Positions 40,796 to 48,669 of a stretch of DNA of 64,000 bases are shown piece by piece. The stretch comes from Streptomyces griseofuscus (GTDB lineage: Bacteria > Actinomycetota > Actinomycetes > Streptomycetales > Streptomycetaceae), in the NCBI RefSeq assembly GCF_014673495.1, contig NZ_CP051006.1, positions 6,138,001 through 6,202,000 of the forward strand. Reading direction: 5' to 3'. Position 1 is the stretch's first letter; each line of letters opens with the position of its first letter. The notes under the pieces are model-generated. The model had not been told where the DNA came from. It did no database searches and saw only the letters and a list, made by a program, of their open reading frames with translations. The translations under genes were made by a program, and so were the position numbers.

Positions 40796-41575
40796 GTGTT
40801 GTACGGCACGATGAAGGTCGCCATCGGAGGGCCGCTGAAGCTCGCCTTCAGGCCCTGGGTGGAGGGTTTGGAGAACATTCCGGCCGAGGGAGCGGCCATC
40901 CTGGCCAGCAACCACCTGTCCTTCTCCGACTCGTTCTTCCTGCCGACGATGCTGGACCGCAAGGTCACCTTCATCGCGAAGGCCGAGTACTTCACCACGC
41001 CCGGGGTGAAGGGCCGGCTCACCGCCGCCTTCTTCAAGGGCGTCGGCCAGCTCCCGGTGGACCGTTCCGGTGCGCGCGGCGCCGGTGAGGCCGCGATCAA
41101 GAGCGGCATCGAGGTACTGGAGCGCGGCGAGCTGTTCGGCATCTACCCGGAGGGCACCCGCTCGCCCGACGGCCGGCTCTACCGGGGCAAGCCCGGCGGT
41201 CTCGCCCGGGTGGCGCTCGCGACCGGAGCACCGGTGATCCCGGTGGCGATGATCGACACCGAGAAGATCCAGCCGCCCGGCCAGGTGATGCCGAAGCTGA
41301 TGCGGCCCGGCATCCGCATCGGCAAGCCCCTCGACTTCAGCCGCTACCAGGGCATGGAGCACGACCGCTTCGTACTGCGCGCGCTGACCGACGAGGTCAT
41401 GTACGAGATCATGAAGCTCTCCGGCCAGGAGTACGTCGACATGTACGCGACCGCCGCCAAGCGGCAGATCGCGGAGGCGGCGAAGGCGGCCAAGGAAGCC
41501 GACAAGGCGGAGAAGGCCAGGGAAGTGGAGAAGGCCAAGGAAGCGGAGACGGCCAGGGAAGCGGAGAGCAAGTAG
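40796..41575 (+). CDS. 1-acyl-sn-glycerol-3-phosphate acyltransferase (PlsC-like)
   Basis: 259 residues. The acyltransferase motifs are NHLSFSDSFFLP (block I, catalytic His-Asp) and FGIYPEGTRSPDGRLYRGKPG (block III). It acylates lysophosphatidate in phospholipid synthesis. After the enzyme domain (about residue 225) comes a tail of roughly 35 residues made almost entirely of Ala, Lys and Glu (AAKAAKEADKAEKAREVEKA and so on), predicted as a single charged helix. GTG 40796 follows GGGAGG at eight bases; TTG 40799 is next. It lies 46 bases upstream of the macS-like gene. Confidence 0.9.
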   Translation: MLYGTMKVAIGGPLKLAFRPWVEGLENIPAEGAAILASNHLSFSDSFFLPTMLDRKVTFIAKAEYFTTPGVKGRLTAAFFKGVGQLPVDRSGARGAGEAAIKSGIEVLERGELFGIYPEGTRSPDGRLYRGKPGGLARVALATGAPVIPVAMIDTEKIQPPGQVMPKLMRPGIRIGKPLDFSRYQGMEHDRFVLRALTDEVMYEIMKLSGQEYVDMYATAAKRQIAEAAKAAKEADKAEKAREVEKAKEAETAREAESK

Positions 41576-41621
41576 CCGCACGGGGTCAGCGGGTTCACGG
41601 GGTCTACGGGGGGCACGGGGG

Positions 41622-42857
41622 ATGGCCGGGCGCGAGCGTGTGCTGAGGATGTCGGTGGAGCTGCCGCTGTGGCGCGCGCTCGCCGGGTACCGCGTGCTGA
41701 CCATGCTGTACGCGCTCGGTCTGTGCGTCACCACGTACGACCAGTTCACCCGTCCGTGGATAGCGATCGGCTACGACGCCGTGCTCGCCGTCTGGACCCT
41801 CGCCACCCTGCCCCGGGTGCGCGGCGCGGCCAGCTGCACCAAGGGCTTCCTCGCCGCCGACCTGACCATCGCCCTCGCCGGCGTCCTGCTCACCGCGTTC
41901 GCCGACAGCCATCAGCGGATCGCGGGCGGCCCCACCCTGCCGACGATATGGACCGGCGGCGCCGTCCTCGCCTTCGCCGTCAAGGGCGGCTGGCGCTGGG
42001 CCGCCGTCGCCTCCACGGTGGTGGCCGCCGCCAACCTGGTCGAGCGCGGCCAGCTCGCGCGGGACACCCTGCACAGCCTGATCCTCGTCTGGGTGGCCTC
42101 GATCGGCATCGGCTACGTCGTGGAGGTGGCCCGCGTCTCCGAACGCACCCTCGCCCGCGCCCTGGAGATCCAGGCCGCGACCCGGGAACGGGAGCGGCTG
42201 GCCCGGGACATCCACGACAGCGTGCTCCAGGTCCTCGCGATGGTGAAGCGGCGCGGCACCGCCCTCGGCGGCGAGGCGGCCGAACTGGGCAGGCTGGCCG
42301 GGGAGCAGGAGGTGGCCCTGCGCACCCTGGTCGCCGGCGGGCTGCTGCCGGTCGCCCGGATCGCCGAGGACACCGCCGCACCGGTCGCGGAGCCGACGGG
42401 CCCGGCGGACCACGAAGGCCCGGACGGCACCGGGCCGGTCGATCTGCGCACCCTCCTCGCGCCGTTCGCCCGCGACGGGGTGAGCCTGGCCGAGCCCGGC
42501 GCCCCGGTGCCGCTGCCACCGGCCGCCGCCCGGGAGCTGGCCGCGGCCGTCGGTGCCGCCCTGGACAATGTGCGCAGGCACGCCGGTGCGGACGCGCGGG
42601 CCTGGATCCTGGTCGAGGACGAACCGGCGGACATCCTCGTCACCGTCCGGGACGACGGCCCCGGCATCCCCGAGGGACGGCTCGCCGAGGCCGAGGGCGA
42701 GGGGCGGCTCGGCGTCGCCCAGTCCATCCGGGGCAGACTGCGCGACCTCGGCGGCAGCGCCGAGCTGATCTCGGTGCCCGGCCAGGGCACGGAGGTCGAA
42801 CTGAAGGTACCGAAGGGTGCCCTGGCGGCGCGGGGGAAGAAGGCGGAGCGGCGATGA
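41622..42857 (+). CDS. macS: Sensor histidine kinase, MacS-like
   Basis: 411 residues. The N-terminal ~170 residues carry five to six hydrophobic helices with very short loops, as in sensors of membrane signals. RERLARDIHDSVLQVLAMV is the HisKA_3 phospho-acceptor (His in RDIHDS). ALDNVRRHAGADAR (N box) and VRDDGPGIPEGRL (G1 box) belong to the C-terminal ATPase domain. It is the NarX/DesK type that pairs with LuxR-class regulators, and its stop overlaps the regulator start by four bases. Name is given because of context and resemblance to the S. coelicolor MacRS pair; treat as probable. Confidence 0.85.
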   Translation: MAGRERVLRMSVELPLWRALAGYRVLTMLYALGLCVTTYDQFTRPWIAIGYDAVLAVWTLATLPRVRGAASCTKGFLAADLTIALAGVLLTAFADSHQRIAGGPTLPTIWTGGAVLAFAVKGGWRWAAVASTVVAAANLVERGQLARDTLHSLILVWVASIGIGYVVEVARVSERTLARALEIQAATRERERLARDIHDSVLQVLAMVKRRGTALGGEAAELGRLAGEQEVALRTLVAGGLLPVARIAEDTAAPVAEPTGPADHEGPDGTGPVDLRTLLAPFARDGVSLAEPGAPVPLPPAAARELAAAVGAALDNVRRHAGADARAWILVEDEPADILVTVRDDGPGIPEGRLAEAEGEGRLGVAQSIRGRLRDLGGSAELISVPGQGTEVELKVPKGALAARGKKAERR

Positions 42858-43531
42858 CACAGCGGCAGGACCCGATCAGGGTCATGGTGGTGGACGATCA
42901 CCCCATGTGGCGTGACGCGGTCGCCCGGGACCTGGCCGAGTCCGGCTTCGAGGTGGTCGCCACCGCGGGCGACGGCGAACAGGCCGTGCGCCGCGCCAAG
43001 GCCGCCGCCCCCGAGGTGCTGGTCCTCGACCTCAACCTGCCCGCCAAGCCCGGCGTCCAGGTGTGCAAGGAACTCGTCGCGCACAACCCGGCGTTGCGTG
43101 TCCTGGTGCTGTCCGCGAGCGGTGAGCACGCCGATGTCCTGGAGGCGGTGAAGTCCGGCGCGACCGGCTATCTGCTGAAGTCCGCGTCCACCGGCGAACT
43201 GCTGGACGCGGTGCGCCGTACGGCCGTCGGCGACGCGGTGTTCACCCCGGGCCTCGCCGGACTGGTCCTCGGCGAGTACCGGCGGCTGGCCGCCGAACCG
43301 GTGCCCGCGCCCGACACCGACACCCCGGGCGCGCCCCGGCTGACCGAGCGGGAGACGGAGGTGCTGCGGCTGGTCGCCAAGGGCCTGAGCTACAAGCAGA
43401 TCGCCGAACGCCTCGTCATCTCCCATCGCACCGTGCAGAACCACGTCCAGAACACCCTCGGCAAGCTCCAACTCCACAACCGCGTCGAGCTGGTGAGGTA
43501 CGCGATCGAACGCGGCCTCGACGAGGAGTAG
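42854..43531 (+). CDS. macR: LuxR/NarL-type response regulator, MacR-like
   Basis: 225 residues. Receiver domain: VMVVDDHPMWRDAVARDL with the acidic pair, VLVLDLNLPAKPG with the phospho-acceptor Asp, and YLLKSAS with the conserved Lys. DNA-binding domain: LTERETEVLRLVAKGLSYKQ followed by the recognition helix SHRTVQNHVQNTLGKLQL. It overlaps the kinase gene by four bases. In S. coelicolor MacRS is reported to control membrane-protein genes for aerial development and actinorhodin; the assignment here is by context. pfkA follows after 156 bases. Confidence 0.88.
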   Translation: MTQRQDPIRVMVVDDHPMWRDAVARDLAESGFEVVATAGDGEQAVRRAKAAAPEVLVLDLNLPAKPGVQVCKELVAHNPALRVLVLSASGEHADVLEAVKSGATGYLLKSASTGELLDAVRRTAVGDAVFTPGLAGLVLGEYRRLAAEPVPAPDTDTPGAPRLTERETEVLRLVAKGLSYKQIAERLVISHRTVQNHVQNTLGKLQLHNRVELVRYAIERGLDEE

Positions 43532-43625
43532 CGCCCGGCACATCCGCCGCACCGGTCCCGACTCCCGCGGGCGCGCCCCGACTTCCATGGAAATCCCCCC
43601 GATTCACCCGTACCGCCTCTCCCGA

Positions 43626-43640
43626 TGTGACACGCATCAC
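43626..43640 (+). promoter_or_regulatory. Crp-like binding site upstream of pfkA
   Basis: TGTGA-CACGCA-TCAC matches the Crp/Fnr-type core TGTGA-N6-TCACA except for the final base. It is centred about 55 bases before the pfkA start. Streptomyces has a Crp homologue that recognises this kind of site, so cAMP-linked control of glycolysis is possible. The motif is short and can occur by chance. Confidence 0.4.
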
Positions 43641-43687
43641 CATTAGCGTGACAAAGCGTCAGGCACTGCGGGTGAAGGGACATTTCC

Positions 43688-44716
43688 ATGCGGGTCGGAG
43701 TACTGACCGGAGGCGGCGACTGCCCCGGGCTCAACGCCGTCATCCGAGGCATCGTGCGCAAGGGCGTGCAGAGTTACGACTACGAGTTCGTCGGTTTCCG
43801 GGACGGCTGGCGTGGCCCCCTCGAAGGCCGCGCCGTCCGCCTCGACATCCCCGCCGTGCGCGGCATCCTGCCCCGCGGCGGCACCATCCTCGGCTCCTCC
43901 AGGACCAACCCCCTCAAGATCGAGGGCGGCATCCGCCGGATCAAGGACAACCTCGCCAAGCAGGAGGTCGAGGCGCTGATCGCGATCGGCGGCGAGGACA
44001 CCCTCGGGGTGGCCGCCCGGCTGTCCGGCGAGTACGGCGTGCCGTGCGTCGGCGTGCCCAAGACCATCGACAACGACCTGTCCGCCACCGACTACACCTT
44101 CGGCTTCGACACCGCCGTCAACATCGCCACCGAGGCCATCGACCGGCTGCACACCACCGCCGAGTCCCATATGCGGGTCCTGGTCTGCGAGGTGATGGGC
44201 CGGCACGCCGGCTGGATCGCCCTGCACTCGGGCCTCGCCGGCGGCGCCAACGTCATCCTCATCCCCGAGCAGCGCTTCGACCTCGACCAGGTGTGCGCCT
44301 GGATCACCTCGCGCTTCAAGGCGTCGTACGCCCCGATCGTGGTGGTCGCCGAGGGCGCCATGCCCAAGGACGGCGAGATGGTGCTCAAGGACCAGTCGCT
44401 GGACTCCTTCGGACATGTGCGGCTGTCCGGGGTCGGCGAGTGGCTGGCCAAGGAGATCGAGGAGCGCACCGGCAAGGAGGCCCGCACCACCGTCCTCGGG
44501 CACATCCAGCGCGGCGGCACTCCCAGCGCCTTCGACCGCTGGCTCGCCACCCGCTTCGGGCTGCACGCCGTGGACTGCGTGCGCGACGGCGACTTCGGCA
44601 AGATGGTCGCCCTGCGCGGCACCGACGTCGTACGTGTGCCCCTCGCCGAGGCGACCGCCAAGCTGAAGACGGTCGACCCGAAGCTCTACGAGGAGGTCGG
44701 GGTGTTCTTCGGCTGA
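43688..44716 (+). CDS. pfkA: 6-phosphofructokinase PfkA
   Basis: 342 residues. GVLTGGGDCPGLNAVIRGIV is the N-terminal phosphate loop; PKTIDNDLSATDYTFGFDTA holds the catalytic region; VCEVMGRHAGWIAL and GHIQRGGTPSAFDRWLA bind fructose 6-phosphate. Two residues that distinguish phosphoryl donors are Asp in GGEDTLG (E. coli has GGDGS) and Lys in PKTIDND (E. coli has PGTIDND). That pair is usual in PPi-dependent enzymes, although the S. coelicolor relatives have been described as ATP-dependent. Start ATG 43688, AAGGGA at eight bases. It lies beside the macRS-like genes and ends in a strong hairpin. Confidence 0.93.
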   Translation: MRVGVLTGGGDCPGLNAVIRGIVRKGVQSYDYEFVGFRDGWRGPLEGRAVRLDIPAVRGILPRGGTILGSSRTNPLKIEGGIRRIKDNLAKQEVEALIAIGGEDTLGVAARLSGEYGVPCVGVPKTIDNDLSATDYTFGFDTAVNIATEAIDRLHTTAESHMRVLVCEVMGRHAGWIALHSGLAGGANVILIPEQRFDLDQVCAWITSRFKASYAPIVVVAEGAMPKDGEMVLKDQSLDSFGHVRLSGVGEWLAKEIEERTGKEARTTVLGHIQRGGTPSAFDRWLATRFGLHAVDCVRDGDFGKMVALRGTDVVRVPLAEATAKLKTVDPKLYEEVGVFFG

Positions 44717-44733
44717 GCCCGGCCGGCCGCACC

Positions 44734-44765
44734 GGGCTGTGGGCCGGACACCCGGCCCACAGCCC
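44734..44765. terminator. Bidirectional terminator between pfkA and trpE
   Basis: GGGCTGTGGGCCGG (44734-44747) and CCGGCCCACAGCCC (44752-44765) pair perfectly around ACAC, between convergent genes. Confidence 0.9.
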
Positions 44766-44779
44766 TTCGGCCGACGGCT

Positions 44780-46639
44780 TCAGACCGCGCTCGCGCCGCG
44801 CAGCCGGCCCATCGACTCCCCGACGATCGCCACCCCGTCGAGCGTCAGCACCGACTCCGGGTGGAACTGCACCCCCGCGAACCCGGGCCCCCGTACGGCA
44901 TGCACCTCGCCGTTCGCCGCCCGGCTCACCTCGATCCCGTGCGCCGCCAGCTCCCGTGCCGCCTCCTCGTCGCAGCGGGCGGTGAAGCTGTTGTAGAAGC
45001 CGACGGTCTCGGGGCGTCCGAACAGCTCGATCTCCGTCTGCGCGCCCTGGTACGGCACCTCCTTGCGGACGATCTCCAACCCCAGCTCCGCCGCGAGCAG
45101 TTCATGGCCCAGGCACACCCCCAGCACCCCGTGCCGGTGCTCCCGCAGCACGGTCCGGGCCAGCTCCCGCAGGAAGCGCATCTTCGGATCGGCCAGGTCC
45201 GAGGGGTCCCCGGGGCCGGGGCCCAGCACCACCGGGCCCTCGTGCGCGAGCACCGCGGCCCGCAGCCCCGGCTCGTCGTAGCGCCGTACCGTCACCGCCA
45301 GGCCCGTCGCGCGCAGCAGATGGGCCAGCATCGCGGTGAAGGTGTCCTCCCCGTCGACCACCAGGGCATGCCCGCTCACCTCGGCGGCCGGCTGCTGCAT
45401 CCGCAGCCAGAACGGGGCGAGAGCGGACCGCCGCCCGTCCAGCGCGGCCCGCACCCGGGGATCGTCGGCCAGCCGGGGCAGCTTCCGCTCCGCGCGCGGC
45501 CGCCCGGGCCGTACCCCGAGGGCCGCGAGCACGCCCGCCGCCTTGGCATGGGTCTCGGCGACCTCGCCCGCCGGCTCCGAACCGCGCACCAGCGTGGCCC
45601 CGACCGGCACCCGCAGCCGCCCGTCCGCGCCGATGTCGGCGGTGCGGATCAGGATGGGGGAGTCCAGGGTCTGCGTGCCGCCGGCGTCCCGCCCGAGCAG
45701 GGCCAGCGCACCGGCGTAGTACCCGCGCCCCCCGACCTCGTGCCGCTCGATCACCCGGCACGCGTTCTGCACCGGCGACCCGGTGACCGTCGCCGCGAAC
45801 ATGGTCTCCCGCAGCACCTCCCGGGCGTCCAGCGAGGACTTCCCGCGCAGCTCGTACTCGGTGTGCGCGAGATGCGCCATCTCCTTCAGCCGCGGTCCGA
45901 CGACGACCCCGCCCATGTCGCCGACGGTGCACATCATCTTCAGCTCCTCGTCGACCACCATCGACAGCTCCTCGATCTCCTTGCCGTCGGCGAGGAAGCC
46001 CAGCAGATGCTCCGGCGTCGGCCCCTCGGCGGGATAGCGGTAGGTGCCGCTGATCGGGTTCATCACGACCGTGCCGCCCGACATCCGCACATGCACCTCG
46101 GGGCTCGCGCCGACCAGCGTCCGGTCCCCGGTGTGCACCACGAACGTCCAGTACGCCCCGCGCTCGCCCTCCAGCAGCCGCCGGAACAGCGCCAGCGCGT
46201 CCGCCCGGCCGAACCCCGGGATCTCGCCCTCGTACGTCCGCCGGATCACGAAGTTCGCGCCCTCGCCCCCGCCGATCTCCTCTTCCAGGACCCGCCCGAC
46301 GATCCCGGCGTACTCCTCGTCGCCGACGTCGAAGCCGCCGCCCTCGACCCGGACCTCGTGCGCCGGGAGCCGCCGCAGCGCCTCGTCCAGCGGGATCTCG
46401 TACGACTCCTCGGGCGTCAGCACCAGGAGCGGGGTGCCGTCGTCGCGGACGTCGAAGCCGCGCTCGCGGATCTGCCGGAACGGCACCAGGGCGAGGCCCT
46501 CGTCCGGCAGCTCGGCGAGCCGGTCGCGGCTGCCGACCGGGCCGATCAGCACCTCCACCGGGTGCTCGGCGCGGCCCGGCACCCGGCGGCGCAGCAGGGC
46601 GAAGGGGCGGGGGTCGGACAGCAGGTCCCTGAGGTCCAC
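44780..46639 (-). CDS. trpE: Anthranilate synthase, fused TrpE-TrpG
   Basis: 619 residues. Residues ~1-400 are the chorismate-binding component I (MNPISGTYRYPAEGPTPEH, VVDEELKMMCTVGDMGG, FAATVTGSPVQNACRVIERH). Residues ~420-619 are the glutamine amidotransferase component II with the nucleophile in GVLGVCLGHELLAAELG and His in AGVQFHPESVLTLDG. The chain thus takes ammonia from glutamine and converts chorismate to anthranilate. The order and length match the PhzE-type actinobacterial fusion enzyme. GTG 46639 has GGAG nine bases upstream. A trpL leader with three consecutive Trp codons and a terminator precede it, so expression is controlled by attenuation. Confidence 0.95.
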   Translation of the reverse strand: MDLRDLLSDPRPFALLRRRVPGRAEHPVEVLIGPVGSRDRLAELPDEGLALVPFRQIRERGFDVRDDGTPLLVLTPEESYEIPLDEALRRLPAHEVRVEGGGFDVGDEEYAGIVGRVLEEEIGGGEGANFVIRRTYEGEIPGFGRADALALFRRLLEGERGAYWTFVVHTGDRTLVGASPEVHVRMSGGTVVMNPISGTYRYPAEGPTPEHLLGFLADGKEIEELSMVVDEELKMMCTVGDMGGVVVGPRLKEMAHLAHTEYELRGKSSLDAREVLRETMFAATVTGSPVQNACRVIERHEVGGRGYYAGALALLGRDAGGTQTLDSPILIRTADIGADGRLRVPVGATLVRGSEPAGEVAETHAKAAGVLAALGVRPGRPRAERKLPRLADDPRVRAALDGRRSALAPFWLRMQQPAAEVSGHALVVDGEDTFTAMLAHLLRATGLAVTVRRYDEPGLRAAVLAHEGPVVLGPGPGDPSDLADPKMRFLRELARTVLREHRHGVLGVCLGHELLAAELGLEIVRKEVPYQGAQTEIELFGRPETVGFYNSFTARCDEEAARELAAHGIEVSRAANGEVHAVRGPGFAGVQFHPESVLTLDGVAIVGESMGRLRGASAV

Positions 46640-46704
46640 GGGTCGGTCTCCTACTCGATCGGACGAAGCGGTCGCGAGGAACGCGAGGAAGGAGAGGAAC
46701 GACC

Positions 46705-46740
46705 CCGGAAAACACCGAAGGCCGCCCTCGGGCGGCCTTC
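46705..46740 (-). terminator. trp attenuator terminator
   Basis: On the minus strand GAAGGCCGCC-CGAG-GGCGGCCTTC (arms 46731-46740 and 46717-46726) is followed by GGTGTTTTCC. It lies 22 bases after the trpL stop and upstream of trpE, the expected place for a rho-independent attenuator. Confidence 0.88.
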
Positions 46741-46761
46741 GCGAAATCTGGGTGCGCGCGA

Positions 46762-46818
46762 TCAGTGGGCCGCCGGAGGAGCGGTCCACCACCAGTTCTG
46801 GTCGGAAAGCGCGAACAT
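46762..46818 (-). CDS. trpL: trp leader peptide TrpL (attenuation of trpE)
   Basis: The 18-residue peptide MFALSDQNWWWTAPPAAH carries three consecutive tryptophan codons. Ribosome stalling there when charged tRNA-Trp is scarce would prevent the downstream hairpin (46717-46740) from forming and let RNA polymerase continue into trpE. The same arrangement is known from the Streptomyces venezuelae trpE(G) gene. There is no Shine-Dalgarno sequence. A TAGGGT -10 ends seven bases before the ATG, so the leader is probably translated from a leaderless mRNA. Confidence 0.9.
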   Translation of the reverse strand: MFALSDQNWWWTAPPAAH

Positions 46819-46825
46819 GCGAAAG

Positions 46826-46831
46826 ACCCTA
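46826..46831 (-). promoter_or_regulatory. -10 element of the trpL-trpE promoter
   Basis: TAGGGT on the minus strand, seven bases from the trpL start codon, fits TANNNT. The expected -35 position reads TTCGTG, a weak match. Confidence 0.6.
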
Positions 46832-46922
46832 CCCCACCCCGAACCGTCCACGAATCAGTCACCGCGTCTCATTTTCCGGGCGACTCGTGGAACACGGGAC
46901 ACGACCCCGTAATGTGTACGAG

Positions 46923-48275
46923 GTGACCGTGAACGCTAAGACCAGCGCGAGCGCTGGCAACACCTGGCGAGACCTGCCCGCGGCGCAGCAGCCCGAGTAC
47001 CCCGACGCCGAGGCTCTGCGCGCAGTGATCGCGGACCTCGAGTCGTATCCGCCGCTCGTCTTCGCGGGCGAGTGCGACCAGCTGCGCGCCCGGATGGCGG
47101 CCGTCGCCAAGGGAGAGGCGTTCCTCCTCCAGGGCGGCGACTGCGCCGAGGCATTCGACGCGGTGTCCGCCGACCAGATCCGGCAGAAGCTCAAGACGCT
47201 GCTCCAGATGGGCGCCGTCCTCACCTACGCGGCCTCCGTGCCCGTGGTGAAGGTCGGCCGCATCGCCGGCCAGTACTCCAAGCCCCGCTCCAAGCCGACC
47301 GAGACCCGTGACGGGGTGACGCTGCCGACCTACCGGGGCGACTCCGTCAACGGCTTCGACTTCACCGAGGCCGCCCGCATCCCGGACCCCGAGCGGCTCA
47401 AGCGGATGTACAACGCCTCCGCGTCCACGCTGAACCTGGTGCGCGCCTTCACCACCGGCGGGTACGCCGACCTGCGCCAGGTGCACGCCTGGAACCAGGA
47501 CTTCGTGAAGACCTCCCCATCCGGCCAGCGCTACGAGCAGCTGGCCCGGGAGATCGACAACGCGCTGAACTTCATGCGGGCCTGCGGCACCGACCCGGAG
47601 GAGTTCAAGACCGTCGAGTTCTTCTCCTCGCACGAGGCGCTGCTGCTGGACTACGAGTCCGCCCTGACCCGGGTCGACTCCCGCACCGGCAAGCTGTACG
47701 ACGTCTCCGGGCACATGGTGTGGATCGGTGAGCGCACCCGCCAGCTGGACCACGCGCACATCGAGTTCGCCTCGAAGATCAACAACCCGATCGGCATCAA
47801 GCTCGGCCCGAGCACCACGGCCGAGGAGGCGCTGAAGTACATCGACCGCCTCGACCCCGACCGGGAGCCGGGCCGGCTGACCTTCATCGTCCGGATGGGC
47901 GCCGACAAGATCCGCGACCATCTGCCCGAGCTGGTCGAGAAGGTCACGGCGTCCGGCGCCACGGTGGCCTGGGTGACCGACCCGATGCACGGCAACACCT
48001 TCGAGGCGGCCTCCGGGCACAAGACCCGCCGCTTCGACGACGTGCTCGACGAGGTCAAGGGCTTCTTCGAGGTGCACAAGGGCCTCGGCACCCACCCGGG
48101 TGGCATCCATGTGGAGCTGACCGGCGACGATGTCACCGAGTGCGTGGGCGGCGGCGACGAGATCTTCGTGGACGACCTGCACCAGCGCTACGAGACGGCC
48201 TGCGACCCGCGGCTCAACCGCAGCCAGTCCCTCGACCTGGCCTTCCTGGTCGCGGAGATGTACCGGGACCAGTAG
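46923..48275 (+). CDS. aroH: 3-deoxy-7-phosphoheptulonate (DAHP) synthase, class II
   Basis: 450 residues of the plant/actinobacterial class II type. It condenses phosphoenolpyruvate and erythrose 4-phosphate, the first step of the shikimate pathway. Conserved: LLQGGDCAEAFDAVSAD with the metal-binding Cys, GRIAGQYSKPRS, VEFFSSHEALLLDYE, KLGPSTTAEEAL, VTDPMHGNTFEA and GGIHVELTGDDVTEC. GTG 46923 gives the usual VTVNAKTSASAG start; TAATGT (46910-46915) ends seven bases earlier, so the transcript may be leaderless. GTG 46929 with GAGG is the alternative. It diverges from trpL-trpE, joining the first step of the aromatic pathway with the tryptophan branch. Confidence 0.95.
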   Translation: MTVNAKTSASAGNTWRDLPAAQQPEYPDAEALRAVIADLESYPPLVFAGECDQLRARMAAVAKGEAFLLQGGDCAEAFDAVSADQIRQKLKTLLQMGAVLTYAASVPVVKVGRIAGQYSKPRSKPTETRDGVTLPTYRGDSVNGFDFTEAARIPDPERLKRMYNASASTLNLVRAFTTGGYADLRQVHAWNQDFVKTSPSGQRYEQLAREIDNALNFMRACGTDPEEFKTVEFFSSHEALLLDYESALTRVDSRTGKLYDVSGHMVWIGERTRQLDHAHIEFASKINNPIGIKLGPSTTAEEALKYIDRLDPDREPGRLTFIVRMGADKIRDHLPELVEKVTASGATVAWVTDPMHGNTFEAASGHKTRRFDDVLDEVKGFFEVHKGLGTHPGGIHVELTGDDVTECVGGGDEIFVDDLHQRYETACDPRLNRSQSLDLAFLVAEMYRDQ

Positions 48276-48301
48276 GCGATCCCTTCGTCAGAAGGCGGGC
48301 T

Positions 48302-48331
48302 GGGGCGCGGATCACATGGGATCCGCGCCCC
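48302..48331 (+). terminator. Terminator after aroH
   Basis: GGGGCGCGGATC (48302-48313) pairs with GATCCGCGCCCC (48320-48331), followed by TCGCCCTTTTG. Confidence 0.88.
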
Positions 48332-48360
48332 TCGCCCTTTTGCGGTCGTGAAGCGGCGGG

Positions 48361-48379
48361 TAAGGTTAGGTTTGCCTCA
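48361..48379 (+). promoter_or_regulatory. Iron box (IdeR/DmdR1-type operator) upstream of bfd
   Basis: TAAGGTTAGGTTTGCCTCA matches 14 of 19 positions of the consensus TTAGGTTAGGCTCACCTAA used by iron-dependent repressors in actinobacteria. It lies about 50 bases before the Bfd start, where it would block transcription in iron-rich cells. Confidence 0.72.
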
Positions 48380-48431
48380 CCGGGAACGGGGACGGCAGAG
48401 TTACGGCGATCCCGTCGGGAGGTGAGTCCGC

Positions 48432-48659
48432 GTGTACGTGTGCAGCTGCTTCGGCATCACCGAGGCCCAGGTCCAGCAGCACGCCGAGGACGGCGCCGCC
48501 ACCCCGCGCCAGATCGCCTCCGCGTGCAAGGCCGGCACGGACTGCGGCCGCTGCGTACGCCGCATCCAGGCGCTGCTCGGCCGGGGCGCCTGCCCCCGCC
48601 GTGAGCTGATCGAACAGCGCGCCCCGGCGACCCTCGGCCGACTGGACGACGCCGCCTGA
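48432..48659 (+). CDS. bfd: Bacterioferritin-associated ferredoxin-like protein
   Basis: 75 residues. The [2Fe-2S] ligands are CSC in YVCSCFGIT and CGRC in GTDCGRCVRR, the Bfd pattern. It donates electrons to bacterioferritin so that stored iron can be released. Start GTG 48432 is preceded by GGGAGGTGA. The iron box upstream means it should be made when iron is short, in keeping with a role in iron release. It is convergent with the bacterioferritin gene, only 10 bases away. Confidence 0.9.
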   Translation: MYVCSCFGITEAQVQQHAEDGAATPRQIASACKAGTDCGRCVRRIQALLGRGACPRRELIEQRAPATLGRLDDAA

Positions 48660-48669
48660 GGCCCCGCGT

